This document shows, one piece after another, positions 10,431 through 17,623 of a stretch of DNA of 64,000 bases. The notes beneath the pieces were generated by a model, which made no database searches, was not told where the DNA came from, and saw only the letters and a program-made list of their open reading frames with translations. Source of the stretch: Dyadobacter luteus (lineage in GTDB: Bacteria; Bacteroidota; Bacteroidia; Cytophagales; Spirosomataceae); NCBI RefSeq assembly GCF_003383615.1, contig NZ_QNUL01000017.1, forward strand, positions 62,001-126,000, written 5' to 3'. The first letter of the stretch is position 1; each line of letters starts with the position of its first letter. Made by a program: the position numbers and the translations under genes.

Positions 10431-10775
10431 ATGAACGAGGAAGTATCACAGTACATTCAGAAATTGCCCACATGGCAAGTCGAAATTTGCGAATCACTTC
10501 GTAAAGTGGTTTTTGAAACCATCCCGGATGCACAGGAACGGATGCAATATGGCAAACCACATTATCTCAAAAATGGTCATTATGCTGCGGTTATTTCTGT
10601 GGCAAAAGACAAAGTCTCTTTTATAATCTTCAATGCCACAGAACTGGAAGATATCAAGGGCTTTTTCAAGTCCACAAGCAGTCCTGACAGAAAAACAGCC
10701 ACAATTACACAAGGGACCGAAGTAGATTACGCTATACTCGCTTCAAGACTCCAACAGGCTAGCGAAACTTTGTAA
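10431..10775 (+). CDS. DUF1801 (YdhG-like) domain protein
   Basis: A 114-residue cytoplasmic protein of the DUF1801 family (PF08818). The diagnostic parts are the N-terminal helix YIQKLPTWQVEICESLRKVV, the QERMQYGKPHYLKNGHYAAVIS strand region and the C-terminal DYAILASRLQQA helix. The family has an SRPBCC-like or YdhG fold, and its biochemical role is not established. I chose the ATG at 10431 because an upstream in-frame start adds 31 residues with no resemblance to the family. The gene stands alone and is convergent with the acyltransferase gene 11 bp downstream. Confidence 0.85.
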   Translation: MNEEVSQYIQKLPTWQVEICESLRKVVFETIPDAQERMQYGKPHYLKNGHYAAVISVAKDKVSFIIFNATELEDIKGFFKSTSSPDRKTATITQGTEVDYAILASRLQQASETL

Positions 10776-10786
10776 CCAGGAGTTGA

Positions 10787-11752
10787 TCAGGGTACATGTA
10801 GTCCGGCCAATGGCCAGATAATTCCTGTAATAAATGGTTTATGGAACAGCAATGGCAGAGGTATCACCAGCCAGCTGAATAGCCATATCTTATCAATGAC
10901 AGTATTCCCTGCGCGGATAATATTCTTCGTTATCAGAAATTTTTCCATCGCAACCGCCAATCCCTGAATCACAAAGTAGGCCATCGGTAATCCGTATCCC
11001 TTATTTACAGAAACGCTGATGGCCATTTCATGCAATACTCCGGAAAACATAAAAGCCAAAAGTAATGCAGGTATGGCTCCAATTTTTTGCTTCAACAGGC
11101 GAAACACTGCAATGGATGTCATCTCACTGAACGCTATGTTCCAGCGCCGGCTCCAGAATTCATTCAGTGTTCCGGATTTCAACGGTTCATTAAAAAGCAG
11201 ATAGGTATCCACTCCAAAGTAACGCCATACACCCGCACTGATGGCCAATATCCCGAAATGGAGCTTCAGGCTGAATGCAATCATTAGTGCAGATGTAATC
11301 AGGAAATATTGAAGAGAGGCATTCATTTCGACAGACGCCAGGTAATGCGCAACCACAACCAATGAAACTCCGGCCATCACTTTAAGGATTCCGTGTACGA
11401 TCATCCTCTTTGCCCCCGGCAGCGATTCCAAACCAGCAGTTTTAAAAATTTCAGCCCTCATTCCTGCCCATGTGAGGCAGAAAGCCAGCCATTGAGGGAA
11501 CGTCAAAGTAAAGGGCTTATTTCGGATCTCTACCGCGGCAGTAATAACTTTCATTCCCATAAAAACGGTAGTGATCAGCGCAAACATCCGAATAGTTGCA
11601 GATGCTGACAGAAAAACGAAATGGATCAAAAAGCCGCAAAAAAGACACAAAAACCAACTTACCGAAATCAGTTTTTTATGGGCAAACCAGTATCCCAAGC
11701 AAATGATCGCGATGTTAATAGCAGTCAGATAAAGCAGGTTCTGAACCATCAT
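10787..11752 (-). CDS. MBOAT / wax-synthase-like membrane acyltransferase
   Basis: A 321-residue polytopic membrane protein with about eight hydrophobic segments. It carries the wax-synthase-domain (PF13813, MBOAT_2) signatures: LNEFWSRRWNIAFSEM near residues 200-215 and FMFSGVLHEMAI near 235-250. The His in the GVLHE motif matches the catalytic His of membrane-bound O-acyltransferases. Family members transfer acyl groups from acyl-CoA to long-chain alcohols or other lipid or sugar hydroxyls; the acceptor here is unknown. It is the last gene of a minus-strand cluster, and its start overlaps the stop of the small membrane protein gene by four bases (11749-11752). That points to a shared transcript and a common membrane-lipid role. 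Confidence 0.82.
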   Translation of the reverse strand: MMVQNLLYLTAINIAIICLGYWFAHKKLISVSWFLCLFCGFLIHFVFLSASATIRMFALITTVFMGMKVITAAVEIRNKPFTLTFPQWLAFCLTWAGMRAEIFKTAGLESLPGAKRMIVHGILKVMAGVSLVVVAHYLASVEMNASLQYFLITSALMIAFSLKLHFGILAISAGVWRYFGVDTYLLFNEPLKSGTLNEFWSRRWNIAFSEMTSIAVFRLLKQKIGAIPALLLAFMFSGVLHEMAISVSVNKGYGLPMAYFVIQGLAVAMEKFLITKNIIRAGNTVIDKIWLFSWLVIPLPLLFHKPFITGIIWPLAGLHVP

Positions 11753-12183
11753 AAAACATTCAGATTAAAGTAAAACACCAGACTATAAATGACTGCCAAC
11801 GCTATAAACAGACAAGTCAGCACCACTTCAGCCAGTTGATTTAAAACGCCTGCAGGGAAGCTCGAACGATCAAAATAGAAGAATTGCACCAGCACCCTTG
11901 AAATCCAGTAGACAGCTATAAAACCAGTGATGACCTGTGCCAGAAAAGATTTATTCATCAACTCGTCTACCGCCACTACGGACAATGACCCGAAGTAAAA
12001 GTTTATCACCAGAATATAGGCTGCATAAGTCCAGAACATTTGTCTGATCAGAGGCTGTACCCTGGCCAGTTCCTTATTCCAGCCAAGTACTTTAGGGATA
12101 GCGACGCTGCCTGCTACAAGCACGAGTTGAGCCAGGCCAGCCAGAAACAAACTGGCGGGCAGGTAGGTAAATAAATTATGCAT
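11749..12183 (-). CDS. Small four-helix membrane protein, unknown function
   Basis: A 144-residue protein with four predicted membrane helices: YLPASLFLAGLAQLVLVAGSV, MFWTYAAYILVINFYFGS, FLAQVITGFIAVYWISRVLV, and VVLTCLFIALAVIYSLVFYF near the C-terminus. I chose the ATG at 12183 (MHNLFTYL) over a start at 12210 because it minimises overlap with the upstream gene. Even so the two overlap by eight bases (12176-12183). It sits between the DCC-membrane fusion protein and the MBOAT acyltransferase with overlapping starts and stops. This suggests it is a subunit or accessory of the same membrane system. I recognise no named family. Confidence 0.72.
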   Translation of the reverse strand: MHNLFTYLPASLFLAGLAQLVLVAGSVAIPKVLGWNKELARVQPLIRQMFWTYAAYILVINFYFGSLSVVAVDELMNKSFLAQVITGFIAVYWISRVLVQFFYFDRSSFPAGVLNQLAEVVLTCLFIALAVIYSLVFYFNLNVL

Positions 12184-12997
12184 AGGAAATGATGATTGCT
12201 GATAGCACATTGTATAAAACCCACGTAAGAGTCATAACCCAGCCCAAGCCCAAAAGCTTACACCTCCGGATATGTTCCAACAACATCAGTCCGGCCACTA
12301 CAAGAAACCAACCTACACCTATCACCGGACTTACCACCACTAATTTTGAAATCCAGATCAACGGTAAGAGCAGCAATGCCCCGGCAAATGAAACGGTCAT
12401 CATATTTCCCAGGTAACTCCAGATTTCATCTTTCTTAACCAGGATGATTACAATAGCCTGAAAAAGTATTTGTCCACCACAAATGATATACTCCCGGTAA
12501 TTTTCTCCCTGTGTAATGATCGGATTTAACAACGGAGCATAAGCAGACAGAATAGAACCAACGATCAGCAGCATTATAACGATATACAGTATACGACACC
12601 CTAAACGAAAGGTTGGCTGCAGCTGAAAACGGTCAGAATTGACGGGAGCTGGGATAATTACTCTTCGATTGTAAGAAATAAATGCATATGCTTTCGTCAT
12701 CAGCCAAACAAACGGTTTAAACGAAAATAAAGCCCGCATACCTGGCATCACTGCTGCCATCACCTTAAACAAGCTCTGAACTCCATATGTGACTTCACCT
12801 GTGCGGTGGTTAATCAGTGCAATTTCATTCACTGCGCGCTGTCTGTCTACCATAGGACAGGATTCTTCCGTCACTTCCTGATAGGCAACCCGTCCTTCAT
12901 CGTCCAAAATTCCTGCATTCACAATCGCTTTTGTATACAGCTTGCACATAGGACATTCTGCATCAAAAAGTATCTGATGATCTTTTAAAATTTCCAT
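12176..12997 (-). CDS. DCC-family thiol-disulfide oxidoreductase-like domain fused to membrane domain
   Basis: A 273-residue protein. Residues about 5-120 are a DCC domain (PF04134/DUF393), with the family signature ILFDAECPMC carrying the CxxC pair (CPMC), plus the RRVIIP-type end. The family has a thioredoxin-like fold and is presumed redox-active, but substrates are unknown. Residues about 130-273 are unusual for a DCC protein: four or five membrane helices (for example ILYIVIMLLIVGSILSAY and AGALLLLPLIWISKLVVVSP). It is the first gene of a tightly overlapping trio with the small membrane protein and the MBOAT enzyme. A regulator gene lies just upstream on the same strand. The fusion suggests a membrane-tethered cytoplasmic redox domain. 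Confidence 0.83.
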   Translation of the reverse strand: MEILKDHQILFDAECPMCKLYTKAIVNAGILDDEGRVAYQEVTEESCPMVDRQRAVNEIALINHRTGEVTYGVQSLFKVMAAVMPGMRALFSFKPFVWLMTKAYAFISYNRRVIIPAPVNSDRFQLQPTFRLGCRILYIVIMLLIVGSILSAYAPLLNPIITQGENYREYIICGGQILFQAIVIILVKKDEIWSYLGNMMTVSFAGALLLLPLIWISKLVVVSPVIGVGWFLVVAGLMLLEHIRRCKLLGLGWVMTLTWVLYNVLSAIIISYA

Positions 12998-13054
12998 TTT
13001 ATGAGTTATTGAACTTTCAGAAAATAATGAAACTTTTAATCAAAAAAATAGTTA

Positions 13055-13561
13055 CTACTTAAACATTTTGAAAATAGAGCCCCAAAACCAGCTTTCTTCA
13101 GCCTTCAGCATGGTGTCCAACGTTTTATCTACATTCCTGGCAAGCTTATTGATATCTCCTACAGATTTCGTGAACGTGGCAAACTCAGGATCTTTAGGAT
13201 CTCCTTCTACCTTGCTTATCTCATCCAGAACCTTCAAAACAGGATCCAGTTCACGCTTACGTCTTTCCTTTGCAACCTGCCTGGCAATATTCCAGGTGTC
13301 TTTATCAGCATAAAAATATTCTTTCCGCTCCCCTGCTTTATGTTGTTTTTCGATCAACCCCCAGCCAATCAGGTCGCGCAGCGTCATGTTAGCGTTTCCT
13401 CTTGAAATACTCAGCGTTTCCATAATTTCTTCCGTCGTGAGTGCATCCGGTGAAATTAAAAGCAAAGCATGGATCTGAGCCATTGTGCGGTTGATCCCCC
13501 ACTCCGAACCCAATTTGCCCCAGGCTTCTATGAATTTTTGCTTTGCTTCAGTCAATTCCAT
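13055..13561 (-). CDS. GbsR/MarR-family transcriptional regulator
   Basis: A 168-residue regulator with a winged helix-turn-helix. TTEEIMETLSISRGNANMTLRDL (about 39-62) is the helix-turn-helix with recognition helix, and LIEKQHKAGERKEYFYA is the wing. The C-terminal part is charged and helical, as expected for a dimer interface. This pattern is characteristic of GbsR-type MarR relatives. I chose the ATG at 13561 (MELTEAK); a TTG two codons upstream is also possible. A perfect 28-bp palindrome starts 22 bp upstream of this start and is the best candidate for an autoregulatory operator. It lies 57 bp upstream of the DCC/MBOAT cluster on the same strand and probably controls it. Confidence 0.85.
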   Translation of the reverse strand: MELTEAKQKFIEAWGKLGSEWGINRTMAQIHALLLISPDALTTEEIMETLSISRGNANMTLRDLIGWGLIEKQHKAGERKEYFYADKDTWNIARQVAKERRKRELDPVLKVLDEISKVEGDPKDPEFATFTKSVGDINKLARNVDKTLDTMLKAEESWFWGSIFKMFK

Positions 13562-13582
13562 GAACAAATGTAATTAAGTTTT

Positions 13583-13610
13583 TAAACTTTCAATAATTAT
13601 TGAAAGTTTA
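13583..13610. promoter_or_regulatory. Perfect 28-bp palindrome, likely operator of the GbsR/MarR regulator
   Basis: The two halves are exact reverse complements; the right half begins TTATTGAAAGTTTA. The palindrome ends 22 bp before the regulator's ATG, where it could cover a promoter. MarR-type dimers bind palindromes of this kind, so autoregulation is the natural reading. A diverged version of the half-site occurs near 13013-13036, between the regulator and the DCC gene (TTATTGAACTTTC, then AATAATGAAACTTT). Confidence 0.55.
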
Positions 13611-13644
13611 TTTTTAGACCACTTTTCTTTCTTCTGTCTGTTCA

Positions 13645-13713
13645 ACCCCTACCGGGGTTGCCATAATAAAGATTGTTTCCTCTTCCCCGGGCATCGGCCC
13701 GGGGGTTATTCAT
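13645..13713. repeat. Pair of GC-rich hairpins, REP-like element candidate
   Basis: The first hairpin reads AACCCC-TA-CC-GGGGTT. About 40 bp later a perfect 8-bp stem CCCCGGGC closes over ATCG with GCCCGGGG and is followed by GTTATTCATG. The GC content contrasts sharply with the flanking DNA. It lacks a T-run, so it is not a standard terminator. Short palindromes with this layout in Bacteroidota often belong to dispersed REP families. A genome search would be needed to show that this one is repeated. Confidence 0.45.
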
Positions 13714-13885
13714 GTTGAAGCCCGAGAGAGCTTGCTTAGCTTAGCAATTTGTATTCAGATAAAAAATTCAAAATCAATTCTAAATGAACGTGTTGGAACA
13801 ATATATAATCCTGAGGAAATAAATATTTCACTACATTTAGCACCTGATCATTCCCGCTTTTATCAACATAAAATCAAACTCAATT

Positions 13886-14344
13886 ATGGCACTGGCCAAC
13901 ATCTTCACCAAACCTGTTTCTGACGGAGTAATCAACCGGATCAACAAACTTACTGCTCAAACGCAGCCTTTGTGGGGCAAAATGGAAGTAGCGCAAATGC
14001 TGGCTCATTGCTGTGTGACCTATGAGATGGTTTATGAAACTAAACATCCGAAACCCAATTTTCTGATGCGGCTGATGTTGAAGTCATTTGTAAAAAAGAT
14101 GGTTGTTAATGAAGCGCCATATCCGCGTAATTCCCGCACCGCCCCTGCATTCCTGATCTCTGATTCCCGGGATTTTGAAAAAGAAAAAAACAGACTAATT
14201 ACCTACATTTCCAAAACGCAGGAACTTGGAGAAGCCCATTTCGATGGCAAAGAATCCCATTCCTTCGGCCCGCTGAATGTTACCGAATGGAACAATATGT
14301 TCTACAAACATCTGGATCATCATTTGAATCAGTTTGGAGTGTAA
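13886..14344 (+). CDS. DUF1569 (DinB-like) protein
   Basis: A 152-residue cytoplasmic protein matching the DUF1569 family (PF07606). It shows TQPLWGKMEVAQMLAHCCVTYE near the N-terminus (the first metal-binding His region of the DinB-like four-helix fold) and FGPLNVTEWNNMFYKHLDHHLNQFG at the C-terminus, where the HxxHH-type residues cluster. DinB-like proteins are metal-binding four-helix bundles, often thiol transferases or stress proteins; this subfamily has no established reaction. The gene is monocistronic and convergent with the aminotransferase gene 7 bp downstream. Confidence 0.85.
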   Translation: MALANIFTKPVSDGVINRINKLTAQTQPLWGKMEVAQMLAHCCVTYEMVYETKHPKPNFLMRLMLKSFVKKMVVNEAPYPRNSRTAPAFLISDSRDFEKEKNRLITYISKTQELGEAHFDGKESHSFGPLNVTEWNNMFYKHLDHHLNQFGV

Positions 14345-14351
14345 AATCGAT

Positions 14352-15575
14352 TTATAAATCTGCTTTCATCGCACTCTGAATCTTCCTGACAGCTTCAGCA
14401 AAAGCAATCATATCTTCACGTTCGCCGAGCATTGCATGCTGCAAAATCCAGACGGCTTCTGTAGCACATGCCAGTTCCGCGACCGGACAATGGATGGTCA
14501 TGTAATCAACATCATCAGGAATAGCATAACACATAAAGTTTTTATTCTGAAAAAGAGGCTGCTTATAAAGCGGATGCGGATATCCTTTGAAGCAGGGTAC
14601 ACCTTCAGCCGCCAGCATGTCAGCAAATTTTTCTTTACTTAAACCTCCGAATTCGGAAGCATCGTATTTAAAAATGTAAATGTGATAGCTGTGTTTGGTA
14701 ATGGTTGCATCGCGTCTCAAAGGAGTTATCCCTTTTATATCGCTGAGCAGTTGATCTAAAAACAATCCGTTTTCATTCCTGCGGCTTGTCTGCTCTGCCA
14801 GACGTTTCAGCTGGCAAGAAAGCAATACAGCCTGCATTTGGGTAATCCTGTAGTTACAACCCGGATTGTAATGGTCGTACCACTGACCGCCCTCTACCCT
14901 GCCTACGTTCCTGAGCGATCGCATCATGGCGTACAACTCATCATTGTTTGTAATCACGATACCTCCTTCACCCGCTGTCAGGTTTTTGGAAGACTGAAAA
15001 CTGAAACTTCCTACATCTCCGATTGATCCCAATTTTTGCCCCTTGTACTCTGCACTATGCGCATGGGCTGCATCTTCGATAACCCGCAGGTTGTACCTCC
15101 GGGCAATATCCATAATAGCATCCATATCACAGGCCAAACCTCCAAAATGAACAACAATAATCGCTTTGGTTCGTTCCGTGATGGCCGATTCAATGGCTTT
15201 GGGATGAATATTGTAAGTTTCCGGATCAATATCCACGAATACGGGAACACAGTTACACTCAATAACCGATGAAGCCGTCGTAATAAATGTGTACGGAGGA
15301 ACAATCACTTCGTCACCAGGTTTCACACCACATGCGATCAGAGCCAGGCGCAGCGATACGGAGCCATTCACACACGTAATTGCATATTTTGAACCACAGT
15401 AAACTGCAAATTCTTTTTCGAACTTCTCTACAGCATCCCCACAATCAGGATTACCCCATTTCCCACTCCTGACAATCCCGGCCACAGCTGCTACTTCATG
15501 CTCGTCATAGATCGGCCAGGGAAACTGCTTTTGTACAGTTTTATGTCCTCCGTTAATCGCCAGTTGCTGTTTCAT
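14352..15575 (-). CDS. DegT/DnrJ/EryC1/StrS-family PLP aminotransferase
   Basis: A 407-residue fold-type I PLP enzyme. Signatures are WPIYDEHEVAAV at the N-terminus, the substrate/PLP segment GSVSLRLALIACGVKPGDEV (about 71-90), IEDAAHAHSAEYKG (Asp168 contacts the PLP pyridine) and SFQSSKNLTAGEGG with the Schiff-base lysine at residue 197. The length is normal. Family members aminate keto-sugars for surface polysaccharides or antibiotics, or make aminocyclitols. The N-terminal LAINGG motif is common in the AHBA/StrS-like branch. No polysaccharide genes are adjacent, so the substrate is open. It is monocistronic, with a divergent membrane protein gene upstream. Confidence 0.88.
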   Translation of the reverse strand: MKQQLAINGGHKTVQKQFPWPIYDEHEVAAVAGIVRSGKWGNPDCGDAVEKFEKEFAVYCGSKYAITCVNGSVSLRLALIACGVKPGDEVIVPPYTFITTASSVIECNCVPVFVDIDPETYNIHPKAIESAITERTKAIIVVHFGGLACDMDAIMDIARRYNLRVIEDAAHAHSAEYKGQKLGSIGDVGSFSFQSSKNLTAGEGGIVITNNDELYAMMRSLRNVGRVEGGQWYDHYNPGCNYRITQMQAVLLSCQLKRLAEQTSRRNENGLFLDQLLSDIKGITPLRRDATITKHSYHIYIFKYDASEFGGLSKEKFADMLAAEGVPCFKGYPHPLYKQPLFQNKNFMCYAIPDDVDYMTIHCPVAELACATEAVWILQHAMLGEREDMIAFAEAVRKIQSAMKADL

Positions 15576-15697
15576 ATCGCTATCAAAATCAATATTAACC
15601 TTGATATACTACTGAATAAAAACGATTTAAGACTATGTAATCACCTCGGACATAGTCCAATTGGTATCAGCGCTAGTAATACTCAAAATAGCTTAGC

Positions 15698-16981
15698 ATG
15701 AGAAACAAACAATTGCTCTACTCCCTGGCTATCGCTGGTATATCTCTCGGTACGGCTTGGGCGATACGTGGTCATTTCGGTCATACGTATGGTGCTGCAT
15801 GGGCAGGTAGCATCATCGCCATTGTGATAGTATTGCTTGCCCGAAGGGCTGATTGGTATGCAAAAGTTTTTCCCCTTGCACTGGCCTCTGCCGCTGGCTG
15901 GGGAATTGGTGGAATCATCAGTTATGGCATTGTAGTGGGCTATGGGAGATCGACTGATTTTACCAATGCATATTACGGATTTCTGATGTTGTTCGTAATC
16001 GGAAGTCTGTTCGGCTTACTTGGAGGTGGCTTATTCGGACTTACTTTGGCCGATCAGCCATCCAAACCTGTAAAATGGCACAGATTACTGACAGAAATAA
16101 CGGCTGGTTCGGTCGTATTTTACTATCTGTTTACCGAAGAATTAGGCTGGCTCATGACGCCCCCACGATCCGAGGCATGGGCAGCATGTGTGGGTATGGT
16201 GGCTGCTATGTTCTGGTATATGTTTCGTCATCAGCAATTTGGCGCCATTCGGGTGACCATTTTTTCGGGATTAGGAGCCGGTTTCGGTTTTTCGTTTGGA
16301 AACTTCCTACAGGTAATGGGATCGGTATCAGGGATTCATTTCAATTTCTGGAATGTGATGGAATATTCCATCGGTTTCTTCGGAGGAGCGGGGATGGCTT
16401 ACGGCACATTCACTGCGCAATGGCCCGAAGGCAGGCAGGACGTACACAAACACAAACTGATCGTTCCACTTGGGATACTTCTCTTAGTAGTTCCATTATG
16501 GGTTTGGGAACAGAGTTTTTCAACAAAGCGTATTGGTAATATACTGACGTCGATTGAAGGATTGTTCGATATTCACACGCTCACATCCTTCTCGCAATGG
16601 GGTTCATTCCTCTTACTTATTGCAGCTGCCGGCTACTGGTTTTATTATTTTTTCAAAAAACAAAAATCAGATTTAATTTCTATCTCCTATCATGACATTT
16701 TCAGGTTTCTTGTCAGCCATCTCACACTTTATGCTGTTTTCAGTATACTCATCACCGGTGCGTATCTGAGTTTCTACAGAATCGAGCAGTATTTGTATCT
16801 GGTCAATATTGTGGCTCTCTCTGTTCTTATCAGCAAGCTTCATCCTGATTTTTCTCCTAAACGAATTGATATCAAAAGGTGGATTACCAATTTCATCTTT
16901 ATCCTGATTGTAATTGCACTATTTACGGCCGTTGCTATCAGTTCGCACGAAGACCTCGCATATAGTCAGACAAGATTCTAA
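15698..16981 (+). CDS. Polytopic membrane protein of unknown function
   Basis: A 427-residue integral membrane protein with about ten to twelve hydrophobic segments. A striking N-terminal motif, AWAIRGHFGHTYGAAWAG (about 20-37), sits at the end of the first helix. Gly-rich helices follow (for example GSLFGLLGGGLFGLTL; SIGFFGGAGMAYGTF). A soluble loop EGRQDVHKHK separates the two halves. No known transporter family is obvious to me. It is monocistronic and ends directly at a bidirectional terminator shared with the opposing SusCD operon. Transport or lipid/glycan handling are possible, but nothing in the sequence decides between them. Confidence 0.7.
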   Translation: MRNKQLLYSLAIAGISLGTAWAIRGHFGHTYGAAWAGSIIAIVIVLLARRADWYAKVFPLALASAAGWGIGGIISYGIVVGYGRSTDFTNAYYGFLMLFVIGSLFGLLGGGLFGLTLADQPSKPVKWHRLLTEITAGSVVFYYLFTEELGWLMTPPRSEAWAACVGMVAAMFWYMFRHQQFGAIRVTIFSGLGAGFGFSFGNFLQVMGSVSGIHFNFWNVMEYSIGFFGGAGMAYGTFTAQWPEGRQDVHKHKLIVPLGILLLVVPLWVWEQSFSTKRIGNILTSIEGLFDIHTLTSFSQWGSFLLLIAAAGYWFYYFFKKQKSDLISISYHDIFRFLVSHLTLYAVFSILITGAYLSFYRIEQYLYLVNIVALSVLISKLHPDFSPKRIDIKRWITNFIFILIVIALFTAVAISSHEDLAYSQTRF

Positions 16982-17020
16982 AAAAAATCGCCCCGGTAAA
17001 CAACCGGGACGATTTAACAA
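16981..17020. terminator. Bidirectional intrinsic terminator
   Basis: An imperfect stem (AAATCG-CCCCGG, seven-base loop, CCGGG-CGATTT, one mismatch) lies between the convergent membrane protein gene and the SusCD operon. Read on the minus strand it is followed by a run of T residues, so it mainly ends the minus-strand operon. Confidence 0.8.
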
Positions 17021-17045
17021 AATACAAGTATGAGGTATTATAAAA

Positions 17046-17612
17046 TCAGGGATTCACGGTAATCCGGTAGAAAAATGGCGACTTGTAATATGCTCCTCCT
17101 TTTATCTCCGAACCCGAGTTCGTGTCGGTAAAACTACGGCCATCAGCAAGCTTCATTACTGCATGCACCTCAAAAACATCACCAGCAGCAACATCCGCTG
17201 CGGTTAGCCCCAGTTTAGACATCAATTCACTTGCTGTCAATGTCATTTCCCTGCGTGGATATCCCGTAACAACATCCTTTGTGAAACTGGATGCAGGGTA
17301 AGAGTCCAGTGCAGCGTACGGTTTTGATGAATTACCGTTGGCGGTCGTGTTGTCTACAAATCTTACAGTCAGGTCGTAGGCGCTAAAAAGCGATCCCTTC
17401 TGTGGATCCACAGCTTCCAGAGTCATTTTTACACTTCCTGCTGCCAGCGCAGCCTTCGAATACACAACGCCATTTGCCACATTCAGGGGCCACGGAGCCA
17501 CTGTGCGCATATATGCACCTGTTTCCAAAGAGAAAACGTCTATTTTATCAATCAATTCAGTTTTGCAGGACATTATCCCCAACAACATGAATGCTATAAG
17601 TATCTTTTTCAT
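17046..17612 (-). CDS. Hypothetical lipoprotein, third gene of SusCD operon
   Basis: A 188-residue lipoprotein with the leader MKKILIAFMLLGIMSC, lipidated Cys at about residue 16, followed by a beta-rich domain. I chose the ATG at 17612 because the longer version needs a TTG start and adds only three residues. The gene follows the SusD-like gene by 11 bp, and a terminator follows it. This places it at the end of a susC-susD-lipoprotein operon. Small surface lipoproteins in this position often bind the transported ligand (SusE/F-like), but no named domain is visible here. Confidence 0.75.
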   Translation of the reverse strand: MKKILIAFMLLGIMSCKTELIDKIDVFSLETGAYMRTVAPWPLNVANGVVYSKAALAAGSVKMTLEAVDPQKGSLFSAYDLTVRFVDNTTANGNSSKPYAALDSYPASSFTKDVVTGYPRREMTLTASELMSKLGLTAADVAAGDVFEVHAVMKLADGRSFTDTNSGSEIKGGAYYKSPFFYRITVNP

Positions 17613-17623
17613 ATAGATCAAGG

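Larger units (their letters stand above)
13562..13885. other. 324-bp intergenic region: operator palindrome plus GC-rich hairpins
   Basis: The region separates the divergent regulator gene (minus) and DUF1569 gene (plus). It holds the 28-bp palindrome at 13583-13610, then two GC-rich hairpins around 13645-13713, then about 150 bp of A/T-rich DNA before the DUF1569 start. The only ORF in the last part is short and not convincing. No coding sequence is supported. Confidence 0.7.
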
